Below are positions 1-7,227 of a stretch of 23,469 bases of DNA, one piece after another (position 1 is the stretch's first letter; every line of letters begins with the position of its first letter). Source of the stretch: CAZHPA01 sp964533945 (GTDB taxonomy: Bacteria; Bacillota; Clostridia; Lachnospirales; WRBF01); the NCBI GenBank assembly GCA_964533945.1, contig CAZHPA010000032.1, positions 1-23,469 of the forward strand, written 5' to 3'. Made by a program: the position numbers and the translations under genes. The notes under the pieces are model-generated. The model made no database searches. It was not told where the DNA came from and was given only the letters and a program-made list of their open reading frames with translations.

Positions 1-758
1 CCCCTAACTTTGCCTAATGCTTCAAGTGCATAATATTCTTCTTCTGTAACTATTTGTCCTTCATCAACAATTGTTTGGTCTTTTAAAAAATACATTATTT
101 CATATTCGGAAGCTCGCTTTTCCCACGCTTCCAAAGTTGCTGCTTCATTAACAATTATATTTGGCTTTAAAAATGCGCTAATTACTTCGTAACATAGTGT
201 TTTCATATCCGCTGTTAAATCAAGCTTATTTATTTCATCTCTAACGTATAGCAAGCTTTTAGCATCAATTTCTTGAATACCTTTTTCCAAAATTGTATTA
301 ATAACGTCATACATTTGGTTTGTGAAGTTGTTAAATGTATGTGTATCCATTGTTATTAGAAGTTCGGTTAGGCTGTTTGTAAGAGAAATACCCAAGGCCC
401 TTGTTTCTGTTACAGTTTCACCATCTTCGGCGTTTTGTTCATATGGATTAAATATTGGTGTTTGCAGCTTTCTAAGTTCATTTGCAGCTTCAAAAAAACC
501 GTCAATGCTTTCAATAATTTTTTCATTAACGGTTTCATCACGTTCTGTTACGGAGTCTAACTTATCGGCAGCAGCTTGTGCAGCAAGCTTATTTCTTTCT
601 GTTGCAATTTTATTTTCTACTTTTCGGTCTGCTTTAATTTTTTGCAACGAAACGCTGCCTATTTCAATATCTACCCCTTCTTGAACATATCCCCCTAAAA
701 CAGTTGCTGCTATTGTAATTATAAAAGCAACGGCTATTAAAATTGAATTATATTTCAT
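1..758 (-). CDS. 7TM-HD phosphohydrolase, N-terminal part (YqfF/PgpH type), cut by window edge
   Basis: Only the first 252 codons are present; the frame is open to base 1. An N-terminal membrane segment (about residues 4-24, Ile/Val/Ala-rich) is followed by a long charged region expected to lie outside the cell. This matches the extracellular domain that precedes the seven membrane helices and cytoplasmic HD phosphohydrolase domain of the 7TM-7TMR-HD family, some members of which degrade cyclic di-AMP. The helices and HD motif lie outside the window, so the call rests on the N-terminal pattern and on position: this family commonly follows phoH in Firmicutes. The start ATG overlaps the phoH stop by four bases (ATGA), and a GGAGAGGAAG ribosome site lies just upstream, which suggests translational coupling to phoH. 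Confidence 0.8.
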   Translation of the reverse strand, partial: MKYNSILIAVAFIITIAATVLGGYVQEGVDIEIGSVSLQKIKADRKVENKIATERNKLAAQAAADKLDSVTERDETVNEKIIESIDGFFEAANELRKLQTPIFNPYEQNAEDGETVTETRALGISLTNSLTELLITMDTHTFNNFTNQMYDVINTILEKGIQEIDAKSLLYVRDEINKLDLTADMKTLCYEVISAFLKPNIIVNEAATLEAWEKRASEYEIMYFLKDQTIVDEGQIVTEEEYYALEALGKVR

Positions 759-1738
759 TTGTGCTTCCTCTCCGATTTTTGCATATCGAACGCCTTAGCT
801 TCATATGCTCTAACAATTTTTTGAACCAAAGGGTGACGCACTACATCTTTGTTTGTTAACGTTGCAATACCTATATCTTCAATGTTTTTTAAAACTCTCG
901 CAGCATCATTAAGTCCAGATTTTTTACCATCGGGTAAATCTATTTGCGTTATATCGCCTGTTATAACAACTTTAGAGCCAAAGCCCATTCGTGTTAAAAA
1001 CATTTTCATCTGTTCGGGTGTTGTGTTTTGTGCTTCATCTAAAACTATAAAAGAATTATCAAGTGTTCTTCCGCGCATATATGCAAGCGGAGCAACTTCA
1101 ATTAGGCCTCTTTCCATGTTTTTTAAAAACGTTTCTGCTCCCATAATTTCATGTAGAGCATCATATAGCGGTCTTAAATATGGGTCTACTTTTTGTTGCA
1201 AATCTCCGGGCAAAAAACCAAGCTTTTCGCCTGCTTCAATAGCCGGACGGGTTAATATAATTCTTCCAATTTCTCCGGTTTTAAAAGCTGTTATAGCCAT
1301 AGCCATGGCAAGATATGTTTTGCCTGTTCCGGCAGGCCCAATTCCAAAAACTATTGTATTTTTGCGTATTAAATCTACATACTTTTTTTGCCCAAGTGTT
1401 TTTGGTTTAATTGGTCTTCCTGAAGAAGTAAGGCAAATTTGGTCGTTGCTAATTGTTTCAACTTGAGAAAAATCTTCATCTCCTATTGAATCAATTAAAT
1501 AATTAACTTTTTGGGCATCAATTACAGTTCCTCTTTCGGCAAAAGCAATTAGCTTTTTCATAATAGCTTCAGCTTTTACAGCTTCATTTTCGTTACCTGT
1601 TATTAAAACTGTATCGCCACGATTAATAACTTTAACCGAAAAGGCATTTTCAATTTTTAAAATATTCTCATCAAGTTTGCCAAAAACATTACCTATGTTG
1701 CAATTTTTAAGGTCAATTGTTATCTTTTGTTGTTCCAT
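755..1738 (-). CDS. phoH: PhoH family ATPase (PhoH/YbeZ)
   Basis: Predicted cytoplasmic P-loop ATPase of 327 aa, close to the usual 320 or so. The N-terminal part (about residues 1-110) is the small domain typical of PhoH. The ATPase core has Walker A GPAGTGKT at about 134-141 and Walker B FIVLDEAQN with D234-E235. The family is related to the ATPase core of RNA helicases and is linked to RNA metabolism together with YbeY; its exact substrate is unsettled. I chose the ATG at 1738 because AAAGGAAGGAAGG lies upstream of it and it gives the family length. A longer frame from a TTG at 1813 would overlap yqfD and has no good ribosome site. It sits between yqfD and the 7TM-HD gene, a standard order in sporulating Firmicutes. 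Its TGA is the only TGA stop among the intact genes here. Confidence 0.95.
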   Translation of the reverse strand: MEQQKITIDLKNCNIGNVFGKLDENILKIENAFSVKVINRGDTVLITGNENEAVKAEAIMKKLIAFAERGTVIDAQKVNYLIDSIGDEDFSQVETISNDQICLTSSGRPIKPKTLGQKKYVDLIRKNTIVFGIGPAGTGKTYLAMAMAITAFKTGEIGRIILTRPAIEAGEKLGFLPGDLQQKVDPYLRPLYDALHEIMGAETFLKNMERGLIEVAPLAYMRGRTLDNSFIVLDEAQNTTPEQMKMFLTRMGFGSKVVITGDITQIDLPDGKKSGLNDAARVLKNIEDIGIATLTNKDVVRHPLVQKIVRAYEAKAFDMQKSERKHK

Positions 1739-1787
1739 ATTAAAATTAAAAACCTTCCTTCCTTTAACTGTTTTTAACCGTCTTAGT

Positions 1788-2975
1788 TTATTCCAATTTT
1801 TGCTGTTCGTCAATTCGTTCGATTGTTGTAATTATAGCATTAACTATCAATTCGTTTTCTGTTTCCGTAAATTCTATTTTTTTGTCTATAATATCTGTTT
1901 GAAAATCAAATTCACGTATAATTCTTCCGTTTACCATTTTTTCTGCTTGTTCTTTTGCACTTTCTATTGTATATTTTTTTTCAATAGGCGTAAACTCGCT
2001 GTATTTATGTGTTAAAATAATAAATGGTAAAGGGTAGTTTTCGCTTAATCTAATTTGTTTATGTGTTGTAATTTTATCATAGCTTTCATATAAAATACTA
2101 GTATTTAATACATTAAAATTTTTGTTAAATGCAATTAAAGAGAAGCCGGTTTTTTCGTTGCCTGTATATTGCTTTTCGGTATATGAAAGCGGAAGCGTAA
2201 AATTAATTTCGTAATACATTTTAGCAAAAACTTCGGCTGTTGCATGAACATATTGATTAACAATACTTCCATCATCGGTTTGGCTTGAAAGTTGGCCGCT
2301 AACTAAAATATCCCCTTTTTGAACAACATCTTTTTGCCTAACTAAAGGCTTTCCGGCGCTTGTTGCAATAGACATAATAAGCCCGTCCTTTTTTGCAATA
2401 ATATTACAAGGCGTGCTTTTATCAATTATTTTTGGTTTTTCAATAATTTCTGTTAAAGTTATAACTGCTTTTGTGCCTTTTATATGTATATTTATCCAAG
2501 AAATATCTGAAAAAGCGGAAAGAAACTTGTTTTCTAAATCGTTAACATCAACTTTGCGTTTAAAAACGCCAAGTTTAAGTCCTTCTTTATTACAAAACGA
2601 TGTAATTTCTTCTCTTGCAATACGCTTATTGCCCGAAATTTCAATTAGCCAAACAAACGTTGACAAAAAATACAAAACAAACACAAAAAATATAATACCA
2701 GCGGCAAGAATTTTCCTTTTTCTATAGCGAAATGCTGTAAACGGAAAGCCTTTTTTTTCAATAATTTTAATATGGCATCTTGTTCTTTTAGCAAAATCTT
2801 TTAAACGCTTAAATCCTCGAACAGACACTTTCATAGTTGCTCCTGCATCTGTTTGGTAGAAATCCCAAATATATACGCCGTTATGCACGGCAAGATTAAC
2901 AAACCGCTCTACAGAGAAGCCTGTTACAACAATAATAACATATCCACGCAAAAATTGCCATAATTTAAGCAGCAT
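1788..2975 (-). CDS. yqfD: Sporulation protein YqfD
   Basis: 395-aa membrane-anchored protein of the YqfD family, needed for sporulation in Bacillus and thought to act in the mother cell. A cytoplasmic N-terminal domain (about 1-85) ends in a basic stretch, followed by one strong membrane helix (about 89-111) and a large outer domain containing a POTRA-like segment directly after the helix (GNKRIAREEI). The remainder is typical of the family and ends in a Glu/Gln-rich tail. AAAAGGAGAG stands about 9 bases before the ATG. yqfC ends 21 bases upstream, so the two are very probably cotranscribed. The presence of yqfCD is good evidence that the organism, or its recent ancestor, forms endospores. 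The mechanism is not known in detail. Confidence 0.93.
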   Translation of the reverse strand: MLLKLWQFLRGYVIIVVTGFSVERFVNLAVHNGVYIWDFYQTDAGATMKVSVRGFKRLKDFAKRTRCHIKIIEKKGFPFTAFRYRKRKILAAGIIFFVFVLYFLSTFVWLIEISGNKRIAREEITSFCNKEGLKLGVFKRKVDVNDLENKFLSAFSDISWINIHIKGTKAVITLTEIIEKPKIIDKSTPCNIIAKKDGLIMSIATSAGKPLVRQKDVVQKGDILVSGQLSSQTDDGSIVNQYVHATAEVFAKMYYEINFTLPLSYTEKQYTGNEKTGFSLIAFNKNFNVLNTSILYESYDKITTHKQIRLSENYPLPFIILTHKYSEFTPIEKKYTIESAKEQAEKMVNGRIIREFDFQTDIIDKKIEFTETENELIVNAIITTIERIDEQQKLE

Positions 2976-2996
2976 TTCAATTACTCTCCTTTTCTT

Positions 2997-3287
2997 TTAG
3001 TGCAAGTATTCCAGCTTCAAAATAACTCCTGTAACTTTAATATTTTCGGCTGTAATTTGCTTTAAACACATTTTTCTTCCTTCCAATTTCAAAACGCCTG
3101 TTGTTGTGTTAACTCTTATTCGTTCCTCTGTATATTCAATAATACCTTTATAATTTTCAATAACTATTTCTTCGCTCCCCAAAATTGAAATTAAAGGCAA
3201 ATTCATTGTTACTTCTTTTGGCAGTTCTAAAGCTTCTGAAATAGCTTGTTTTAGTTTGTTAATAATTGGAGTTTGTGGAGTTTGCAT
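2997..3287 (-). CDS. yqfC: Sporulation protein YqfC (YabP-like family)
   Basis: 96-aa protein matching YqfC, a small beta-rich sporulation protein related to YabP. The middle has the typical pattern of short strands (NLPLISILGSEEIVIENYKG, about residues 29-48), and the end is a hydrophobic strand. AAAGGAGG lies 7 bases before the ATG. It is the first gene of the minus-strand group yqfC-yqfD-phoH-7TM-HD and is divergent from the small membrane-protein gene at 3402. In Bacillus the pair is expressed in the mother cell under sigma E. I looked for a sigma E promoter here and could not support one. Function beyond a sporulation requirement is unknown. Confidence 0.92.
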   Translation of the reverse strand: MQTPQTPIINKLKQAISEALELPKEVTMNLPLISILGSEEIVIENYKGIIEYTEERIRVNTTTGVLKLEGRKMCLKQITAENIKVTGVILKLEYLH

Positions 3288-3338
3288 AGGTTTTCCTCCT
3301 TTTAAATACTATTCTAATTATATTTAATTTATGAACGA

Positions 3339-3367
3339 TTGAAGTTTTGGTTAAATTTTGATATAAT
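3339..3367 (+). promoter_or_regulatory. Sigma-A type promoter for the small membrane-protein genes
   Basis: TTGAAG (3339-3344), a 17-base spacer and a perfect TATAAT (3362-3367). Transcription would begin near 3374, about 28 bases before the ATG at 3402. This is a strong housekeeping promoter by sequence, which is notable because the gene it serves is interrupted. Confidence 0.75.
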
Positions 3368-3401
3368 AAATTATTACATTACTGCGTTAGAGGTGTTTAA
3401 T

Positions 3402-3719
3402 ATGGAAACAATTGTTGCTTATAGCTTGTGCAGTCTTTTGTTTATAGTAATATGCATTAATGCTTTCATAGCTAAAAAACCTGTTAATTTCTACTCAAAT
3501 ATTTATGTTAACGCTGAGAAAATTTCAGATATTAAAAACTATAATAAAACATGCGGAAAGCTTTGAATTTTTTATGGAATATTTTTCTTTGCTTCTGGGC
3601 TAATATGTTTAACTAATGCAAACCCTGTAAAATTTGTTTTTTTAATGCTATACGCGCATTTTAGCGTTGTGGCTTTAATAATTAGATATGAAAGAATTTA
3701 CAAAAAATACAAAAAGTAA
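3402..3719 (+). pseudogene. Small membrane protein interrupted by an in-frame TGA
   Basis: An ATG at 3402 with AGAGGTG upstream opens a frame that meets TGA at 3564-3566 (codon 55) and then stays open for 50 more codons to TAA at 3717-3719. The first part has a hydrophobic helix (about residues 4-24) and then a polar segment ending KTCGKL. After the TGA the frame continues with two more hydrophobic stretches and a basic tail ending YKKYKK. The whole reads as one 105-aa membrane protein with a Trp codon changed to TGA (TGG to TGA). From memory, similar clostridial proteins have Trp after a GKL-type motif, but I cannot check this. All other visible Trp codons nearby are TGG, so a changed genetic code is unlikely. 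It is probably a nonsense-mutated pseudogene; readthrough or sequencing error are alternatives. Function unknown. Confidence 0.65.
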
Positions 3720-3732
3720 AGGGGAAGGCAAA

Positions 3733-4026
3733 ATGAAAAGAATGCTAACTATTATTATTAACATACTTTTTTTAAAGATAAGCTCTAAAGCCTCCAAACT
3801 AAACAAAGAGGTTAAGGAAGGTCAAGTTTCTAATGTTTATTGGTTTAAAAAAGAACGCAATATAGCTATTGCTATTTTTGGGCTAATTCTTAGCATAAGC
3901 GAACTTGCTAAAGCTTTGGCTAAAAAGGAATCGTATAATTTTATGTTTGATGTTGCAATTCCGGCTTTGTGTATTTTAGGTGTTTTGGCTGAACACAAAA
4001 GAATAGAACACAAATATAAACTATAG
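3733..4026 (+). CDS. Small two-helix membrane protein, unknown function
   Basis: 97-aa protein that I do not recognise. It has a basic, partly hydrophobic N-terminus (about 1-20), a charged segment with many Lys and Glu (20-42), and two likely membrane helices (about 43-60 and 69-86), ending in a basic tail. The start at 3733 is preferred because AAAGGGGAAGG lies just upstream; an earlier in-frame ATG at 3688 lies inside the preceding gene. It follows the TGA-interrupted gene by 13 bases and probably shares its promoter. Base use is AT-rich like its neighbours. Unlike the genes on either side its frame is intact. Confidence 0.7.
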   Translation: MKRMLTIIINILFLKISSKASKLNKEVKEGQVSNVYWFKKERNIAIAIFGLILSISELAKALAKKESYNFMFDVAIPALCILGVLAEHKRIEHKYKL

Positions 4027-4068
4027 GTTGTAAGGATATAAGAATGTAAGTATTTTTAACGCAGGGGC

Positions 4069-4283
4069 ATGAAATTTGAAAGTTTTAAAATTAAGATGCT
4101 AAACTATTTTATACCATGCGCCATTTTTATGATAATTGTATTCGGGCTTGTTTTTATTTTAGGCTTTTTTGGCGAACTGCATAAAAATGCTTTTCGTGAT
4201 ATTTTCTAAACTATACTATTGTATTTATTATTGTAGCTTTTGTTATTACTTTTATAAGAAAATATATTTCTAAAAAGAAATAA
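4069..4283 (+). pseudogene. Small membrane protein, apparently frameshifted
   Basis: An ATG at 4069 opens a 46-codon frame with one strong membrane helix (about residues 14-34) and stops at TAA 4207-4209. Directly after this, in another frame, a hydrophobic run (TIVFIIVAFVITFI, codons from about 4215) followed by a basic tail RKYISKKK runs to TAA 4281-4283. Together they make a plausible two-helix protein of about 70 aa broken by an indel near 4200-4214. The ribosome site (GGGG two bases before the ATG) is poor, so the 46-aa frame may not be translated well. Alternatively the first frame is a genuine one-helix peptide and the downstream match is chance. Function unknown. Confidence 0.45.
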
Positions 4284-4291
4284 ATAAATTT

Positions 4292-4327
4292 CCCCTTAAA
4301 TTTTATATAAAATTTAAGGGGTTTTTT
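4292..4327 (+). terminator. Strong Rho-independent terminator before the S10 operon
   Basis: A perfect 15-base inverted repeat (4292-4306 with 4307-4321), beginning CCCCTTAAATTTTAT, is followed directly by TTTTTT (4322-4327). It closes the small membrane-protein cluster and insulates the S10 promoter 14 bases further on. Confidence 0.92.
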
Positions 4328-4340
4328 AAGAAAAAAATAC

Positions 4341-4369
4341 TTGCAAACCTGTAAATTATATGTTATACT
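4341..4369 (+). promoter_or_regulatory. S10 operon promoter with extended -10
   Basis: TTGCAA (4341-4346), a 17-base spacer and TATACT (4364-4369) preceded by TGT (4361-4363), the extended -10 element. The predicted start is near 4376, giving a leader of about 69 bases before rpsJ. No comparably clear promoter was seen further along, so this may drive much or all of the 32-gene cluster. Confidence 0.85.
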
Positions 4370-4375
4370 GCTATT

Positions 4376-4444
4376 CGTTGTTATCCGGACGACACGCCCG
4401 GGTAAGTGTACACACGGAAAAATTATAGGGAAGGAGGAAAAAAC
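4376..4444 (+). promoter_or_regulatory. S10 operon 5' leader with hairpin and possible pseudoknot
   Basis: The predicted leader begins with an 8-base-pair stem, TTATCCGG (4381-4388) with CCGGGTAA (4398-4405, one U-G pair), around a 9-base loop ACGACACGC. The loop holds ACAC (4392-4395), complementary to GTGT directly after the stem (4406-4409), so an H-type pseudoknot is possible. GTGTACAC at 4406-4413 is itself palindromic and offers an alternative fold. The AAGGAGG ribosome site (4431-4437) lies downstream. It is GC-rich against AT-rich surroundings, which suggests selection on structure. S10 operons are often controlled by a ribosomal protein (L4 in E. coli) binding the leader; that role here is inference. 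Confidence 0.55.
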
Positions 4445-4756
4445 ATGGCAACAGAAAAAATTAGAATTAGTTTAAGAGCATACGACCACAAATTAATCGA
4501 CCAATCTGTAACTCAAATTATTGAAACGGCTAAAAAAACAGGCGCAAAAGTTAAAGGCCCAATTCCAATGCCAACAAAGCGTGAAGTTATAACAATTCTT
4601 CGTGCAGTTCATAAATACAAAGATTCAAGAGAACAATTTGAAATGAAAACCCATAAGCGATTAATTGATATTATTATGCCAACATCAAAAACAGCCGACG
4701 CACTAACACGTCTTGATTTGCCAGATGGAGTTGACATAACGCTTAAAATTATGTAA
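4445..4756 (+). CDS. rpsJ: Small ribosomal subunit protein S10
   Basis: 103-aa S10, full family length. It binds the head of the 30S subunit and is also the antitermination factor NusE, pairing with NusB. The N-terminal KIRISLRAYDHKLID motif (from about residue 5) and the central GPIPMPTKREVITILR segment are hallmarks; the latter lies in the loop that reaches into the 30S head. The start at 4445 is fixed by AAGGAGG seven bases upstream; an earlier in-frame start at 4406 would fall in the leader hairpin region. It is first in the cluster and 13 bases before rplC. Confidence 0.98.
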   Translation: MATEKIRISLRAYDHKLIDQSVTQIIETAKKTGAKVKGPIPMPTKREVITILRAVHKYKDSREQFEMKTHKRLIDIIMPTSKTADALTRLDLPDGVDITLKIM

Positions 4757-4769
4757 GGAGGTGTAAAAA

Positions 4770-5399
4770 ATGAAAAAGGCTATAGTAGCTAAAAAAATTG
4801 GTATGACGCAAATTTTTACCGAAAGCGGAAATTTAATACCTGTTACTGTGCTTGAAGCAGGCCCTTGTACCGTTGTTCAATGCAAAACTGTTGAAAACGA
4901 CGGTTATGAAGCAGTTCAAGTTGGTTTTGCAGATATTAAACTAAAACATGTTAATAAACCAACAAAGGGGCATTTTGATAAATCGGGCGTTGCTCCAAAG
5001 AAAATTTTAAAAGAATTAAAGCTTGAAGACATATCAGCATATAAACCCGGAAGCGAAATTAAAGCAAACATTTTTGCTGCAGGAGATAAAGTTGATGTTT
5101 CAGGCGTTTCAAAAGGTAAAGGCTTTCAAGGTGCAATTAAAAGACACGGCCAACATAGAGGCCCTATGGCGCATGGTTCTAAATACCACAGAGGTTTAGG
5201 TTCTTTAAGCTCCGGAACAACACCCGGTAAAGTTAAGAAAAACAAAAACATGCCCGGCCATATGGGAAGCGTTAAAATAACAGTTCAAAATTTAACAGTT
5301 GTTCGTGCAGATGCAGAACGCAACTTGCTTTTAATTAAAGGCGCAGTTCCTGGCCCTAAAGGCACTATTTTATTAGTTAAAGACAGCGTTAAAGCATAG
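4770..5399 (+). CDS. rplC: Large ribosomal subunit protein L3
   Basis: 209-aa L3, an early assembly protein that binds 23S rRNA near the peptidyl transferase centre. It begins MKKAIVAKKIGMTQIF, and the extension that reaches the active centre is visible as KGFQGAIKRHGQHRG (about 117-131) and HGSKYHRGLGSLSSGT (135-150). The Gln in KGFQG corresponds to the residue methylated by PrmB in E. coli. AAGGAGGTG lies just before the ATG. The length is normal and nothing is missing. Confidence 0.98.
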   Translation: MKKAIVAKKIGMTQIFTESGNLIPVTVLEAGPCTVVQCKTVENDGYEAVQVGFADIKLKHVNKPTKGHFDKSGVAPKKILKELKLEDISAYKPGSEIKANIFAAGDKVDVSGVSKGKGFQGAIKRHGQHRGPMAHGSKYHRGLGSLSSGTTPGKVKKNKNMPGHMGSVKITVQNLTVVRADAERNLLLIKGAVPGPKGTILLVKDSVKA

Positions 5400-5426
5400 T
5401 AATTTTTTAGGAAAGGAGGATTTATA

Positions 5427-6050
5427 ATGGCAAGCGTTTCAGTTTTTAATATGGACGGAAGGCAAGTTGGAAACATTGAATTAGACGACGGCATTTTTGG
5501 AGTTGCTCCAAATGAAAGCGTAATGCATATGGCTGTTGTTCAATATTTGGCAAACCAAAGACAAGGCACTCAATCTGCTAAAACAAGAGCAGAAGTTAGA
5601 GGCGGCGGAAGAAAACCATGGAGACAAAAAGGAACAGGCAGAGCAAGACAAGGTTCAATTCGTTCTCCTCAATGGAAAGGCGGCGGCGTTGTTTTTGCTC
5701 CAAAGCCACGAAACTACTCTTTTAAATTAAATAAAAAAGTTAAAAGATTAGCGTTAAAATGTGCGTTAAGCTCAAAAGTTTCCGATAGCAAATTTATTGT
5801 TTTAGATGATTTATCTTTTTCAGAAATTAAAACTAAACAAATGGTTGCAGTTTTGAAAAACTTAAATATTAACAAATCAGCACTTGTTGTTATTAACGAT
5901 GACGACAGAAACGTTATTTTATCAGCAAGAAATGTTGAAAATATTAAAACTTCTGGTGTTAATACAATTAACACTTACGATATTTTAAAATACGACACAT
6001 TCATCGTCACACAATCTGCAGTTAACAAAATCTCGGAGGTGTACGCATAA
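5427..6050 (+). CDS. rplD: Large ribosomal subunit protein L4
   Basis: 207-aa L4. The globular domain binds 23S rRNA domain I, and the long loop (about residues 44-95, Gly/Arg-rich, with KPWRQKGTGRAR at 63-74) lines the peptide exit tunnel, where changes cause macrolide resistance; the loop looks wild type. In E. coli L4 also represses its own operon by binding the S10 leader, so it is a candidate regulator of the hairpin at 4381-4405, though this is inference. GAAAGGAGG precedes the ATG. Its stop TAA is directly followed by the rplW ATG, so translation of L23 is probably coupled. Confidence 0.98.
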   Translation: MASVSVFNMDGRQVGNIELDDGIFGVAPNESVMHMAVVQYLANQRQGTQSAKTRAEVRGGGRKPWRQKGTGRARQGSIRSPQWKGGGVVFAPKPRNYSFKLNKKVKRLALKCALSSKVSDSKFIVLDDLSFSEIKTKQMVAVLKNLNINKSALVVINDDDRNVILSARNVENIKTSGVNTINTYDILKYDTFIVTQSAVNKISEVYA

Positions 6051-6350
6051 ATGGCAGACATTAAGTATTATGATGTTATTTTAAAACCTGTTATAACAGA
6101 AAAAACAATGAACGATTTATCAAACAAAAAATATACATTTTACGTTCACCCTGAAGTAACAAAAATTCAAATTCGTGAAGCTGTTGAGCGAATGTTTGAA
6201 GGCGCAAAAGTTTTAAAAGTTAACACAATGAATTTAAAAGGCAAAGTTAAACGCCGTGGAACAAAATTTGGAAAAACTGCACAGCGTAAAAAAGCAATTG
6301 TTCAGCTTACAGAAAACAGCGCCGAAATTGAATTGTTCCAAGGAATGTAA
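6051..6350 (+). CDS. rplW: Large ribosomal subunit protein L23
   Basis: 99-aa L23, located at the exit of the peptide tunnel, where it is the docking site for trigger factor and signal recognition particle. The N-terminal VILKPVITEKTMNDLSNKKY motif (about residues 10-29) and the central basic loop KGKVKRRGTKFGKTAQRKK (64-82) are diagnostic. The gene begins on the base after the rplD stop; its ribosome site GGAGGTG lies inside the end of rplD. Normal length. Confidence 0.98.
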   Translation: MADIKYYDVILKPVITEKTMNDLSNKKYTFYVHPEVTKIQIREAVERMFEGAKVLKVNTMNLKGKVKRRGTKFGKTAQRKKAIVQLTENSAEIELFQGM

Positions 6351-6379
6351 TTTAAGAAAGAAGAAAGGAGGAAAAGCAA

Positions 6380-7213
6380 GTGGGCGTTAAAAGATATAAA
6401 CCATATACACCATCAAGAAGACAAATGACAACTTCTGATTTCGCTGAAATTACAAAAAGCAAACCAGAGAAAAGCCTTGTTGTTCATATTAAAAAAACAT
6501 CGGGCAGAAATAATCAAGGTAAAATAACAGTTCGCCATATAGGCGGAGGACACAAGAAAAAATATAGATTAATCGACTTTAAAAGAAATAAAGATGGCGT
6601 ACCAGCTAAAGTTGTTGCTATTGAATATGACCCAAACAGAACAGCAAACATTGCGTTAATATGCTATGCCGACGGCAAAAAATCATATATTTTAGCTCCT
6701 CATGGTTTAAAAGTTGGAGATAAATTAATGAACGGCGAAGAAGCCGAAATCCGTTTAGGAAATACACTTCCTTTAAAAAGTATTCCAATTGGTGCTTCAA
6801 TTCACAATATTGAAATGAAACCCGGATACGGCGGGCAATTAGTTCGTGCTGCAGGAAATGTTGCTCAACTTATGGCAAAAGAAGGAAAATATGCAACAGT
6901 TAGACTTCCTTCGGGCGAAATGCGCCTTATTCCAATTAATTGCCGTGCAACTATTGGGCAAGTTGGAAATATAGACCATGAATTAATTAATATTGGTAAA
7001 GCCGGAATTAACCGCTTAAAAGGTATTAAACCAACAGTCCGTGGTTCTGTTATGAATCCAAATGACCACCCTCACGGCGGCGGCGAAGGACGCTCTCCAA
7101 TAGGAAGAAAAGCACCTTCAACACCATGGGGCAAGCCAGCTTTGGGCTATAAAACAAGGAAAAAGAATAAAGCTTCTAATAAGATGATTATTCGTAAAAG
7201 AGGCAGCAAATAA
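6380..7213 (+). CDS. rplB: Large ribosomal subunit protein L2
   Basis: 277-aa L2, among the most conserved ribosomal proteins, needed for subunit association and close to the peptidyl transferase centre. The RNA-binding core includes MKPGYGGQLVRAAGN (146-160). The C-terminal loop NDHPHGGGEGRSPIGRK (228-244) contains the conserved histidine region that corresponds to His229 of E. coli. It starts with GTG and a strong GAAAGGAGG site. The Lys-rich C-terminal tail is as expected. Confidence 0.98.
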   Translation: MGVKRYKPYTPSRRQMTTSDFAEITKSKPEKSLVVHIKKTSGRNNQGKITVRHIGGGHKKKYRLIDFKRNKDGVPAKVVAIEYDPNRTANIALICYADGKKSYILAPHGLKVGDKLMNGEEAEIRLGNTLPLKSIPIGASIHNIEMKPGYGGQLVRAAGNVAQLMAKEGKYATVRLPSGEMRLIPINCRATIGQVGNIDHELINIGKAGINRLKGIKPTVRGSVMNPNDHPHGGGEGRSPIGRKAPSTPWGKPALGYKTRKKNKASNKMIIRKRGSK

Positions 7214-7227
7214 AGGAGGAATTTTGA

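Noticed and set aside
849..1466. 205-codon plus-strand frame opposite phoH
   Set aside because: It lies fully antisense to a conserved gene, has no ribosome site and no recognisable protein pattern.
755..1813. Longer phoH starting at TTG 1813
   Set aside because: It overlaps yqfD, lacks a ribosome site and exceeds the family length; the ATG at 1738 has a strong GGAAGG-type site.
3288..3340. Sigma E promoter for yqfC
   Set aside because: CATAAATT on the minus strand resembles a sigma E -10, but no acceptable -35 lies at the right distance.
3564..3566. TGA read as Trp through a changed genetic code
   Set aside because: The Trp codons I read in the intact genes are TGG, and phoH ends with TGA overlapping the next start. 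In a UGA-Trp lineage this AT-rich, TGA would be the main Trp codon.
4406..4444. rpsJ start at 4406 or in between
   Set aside because: This would place the start inside the leader structure and add residues not found in S10; AAGGAGG fits the ATG at 4445.
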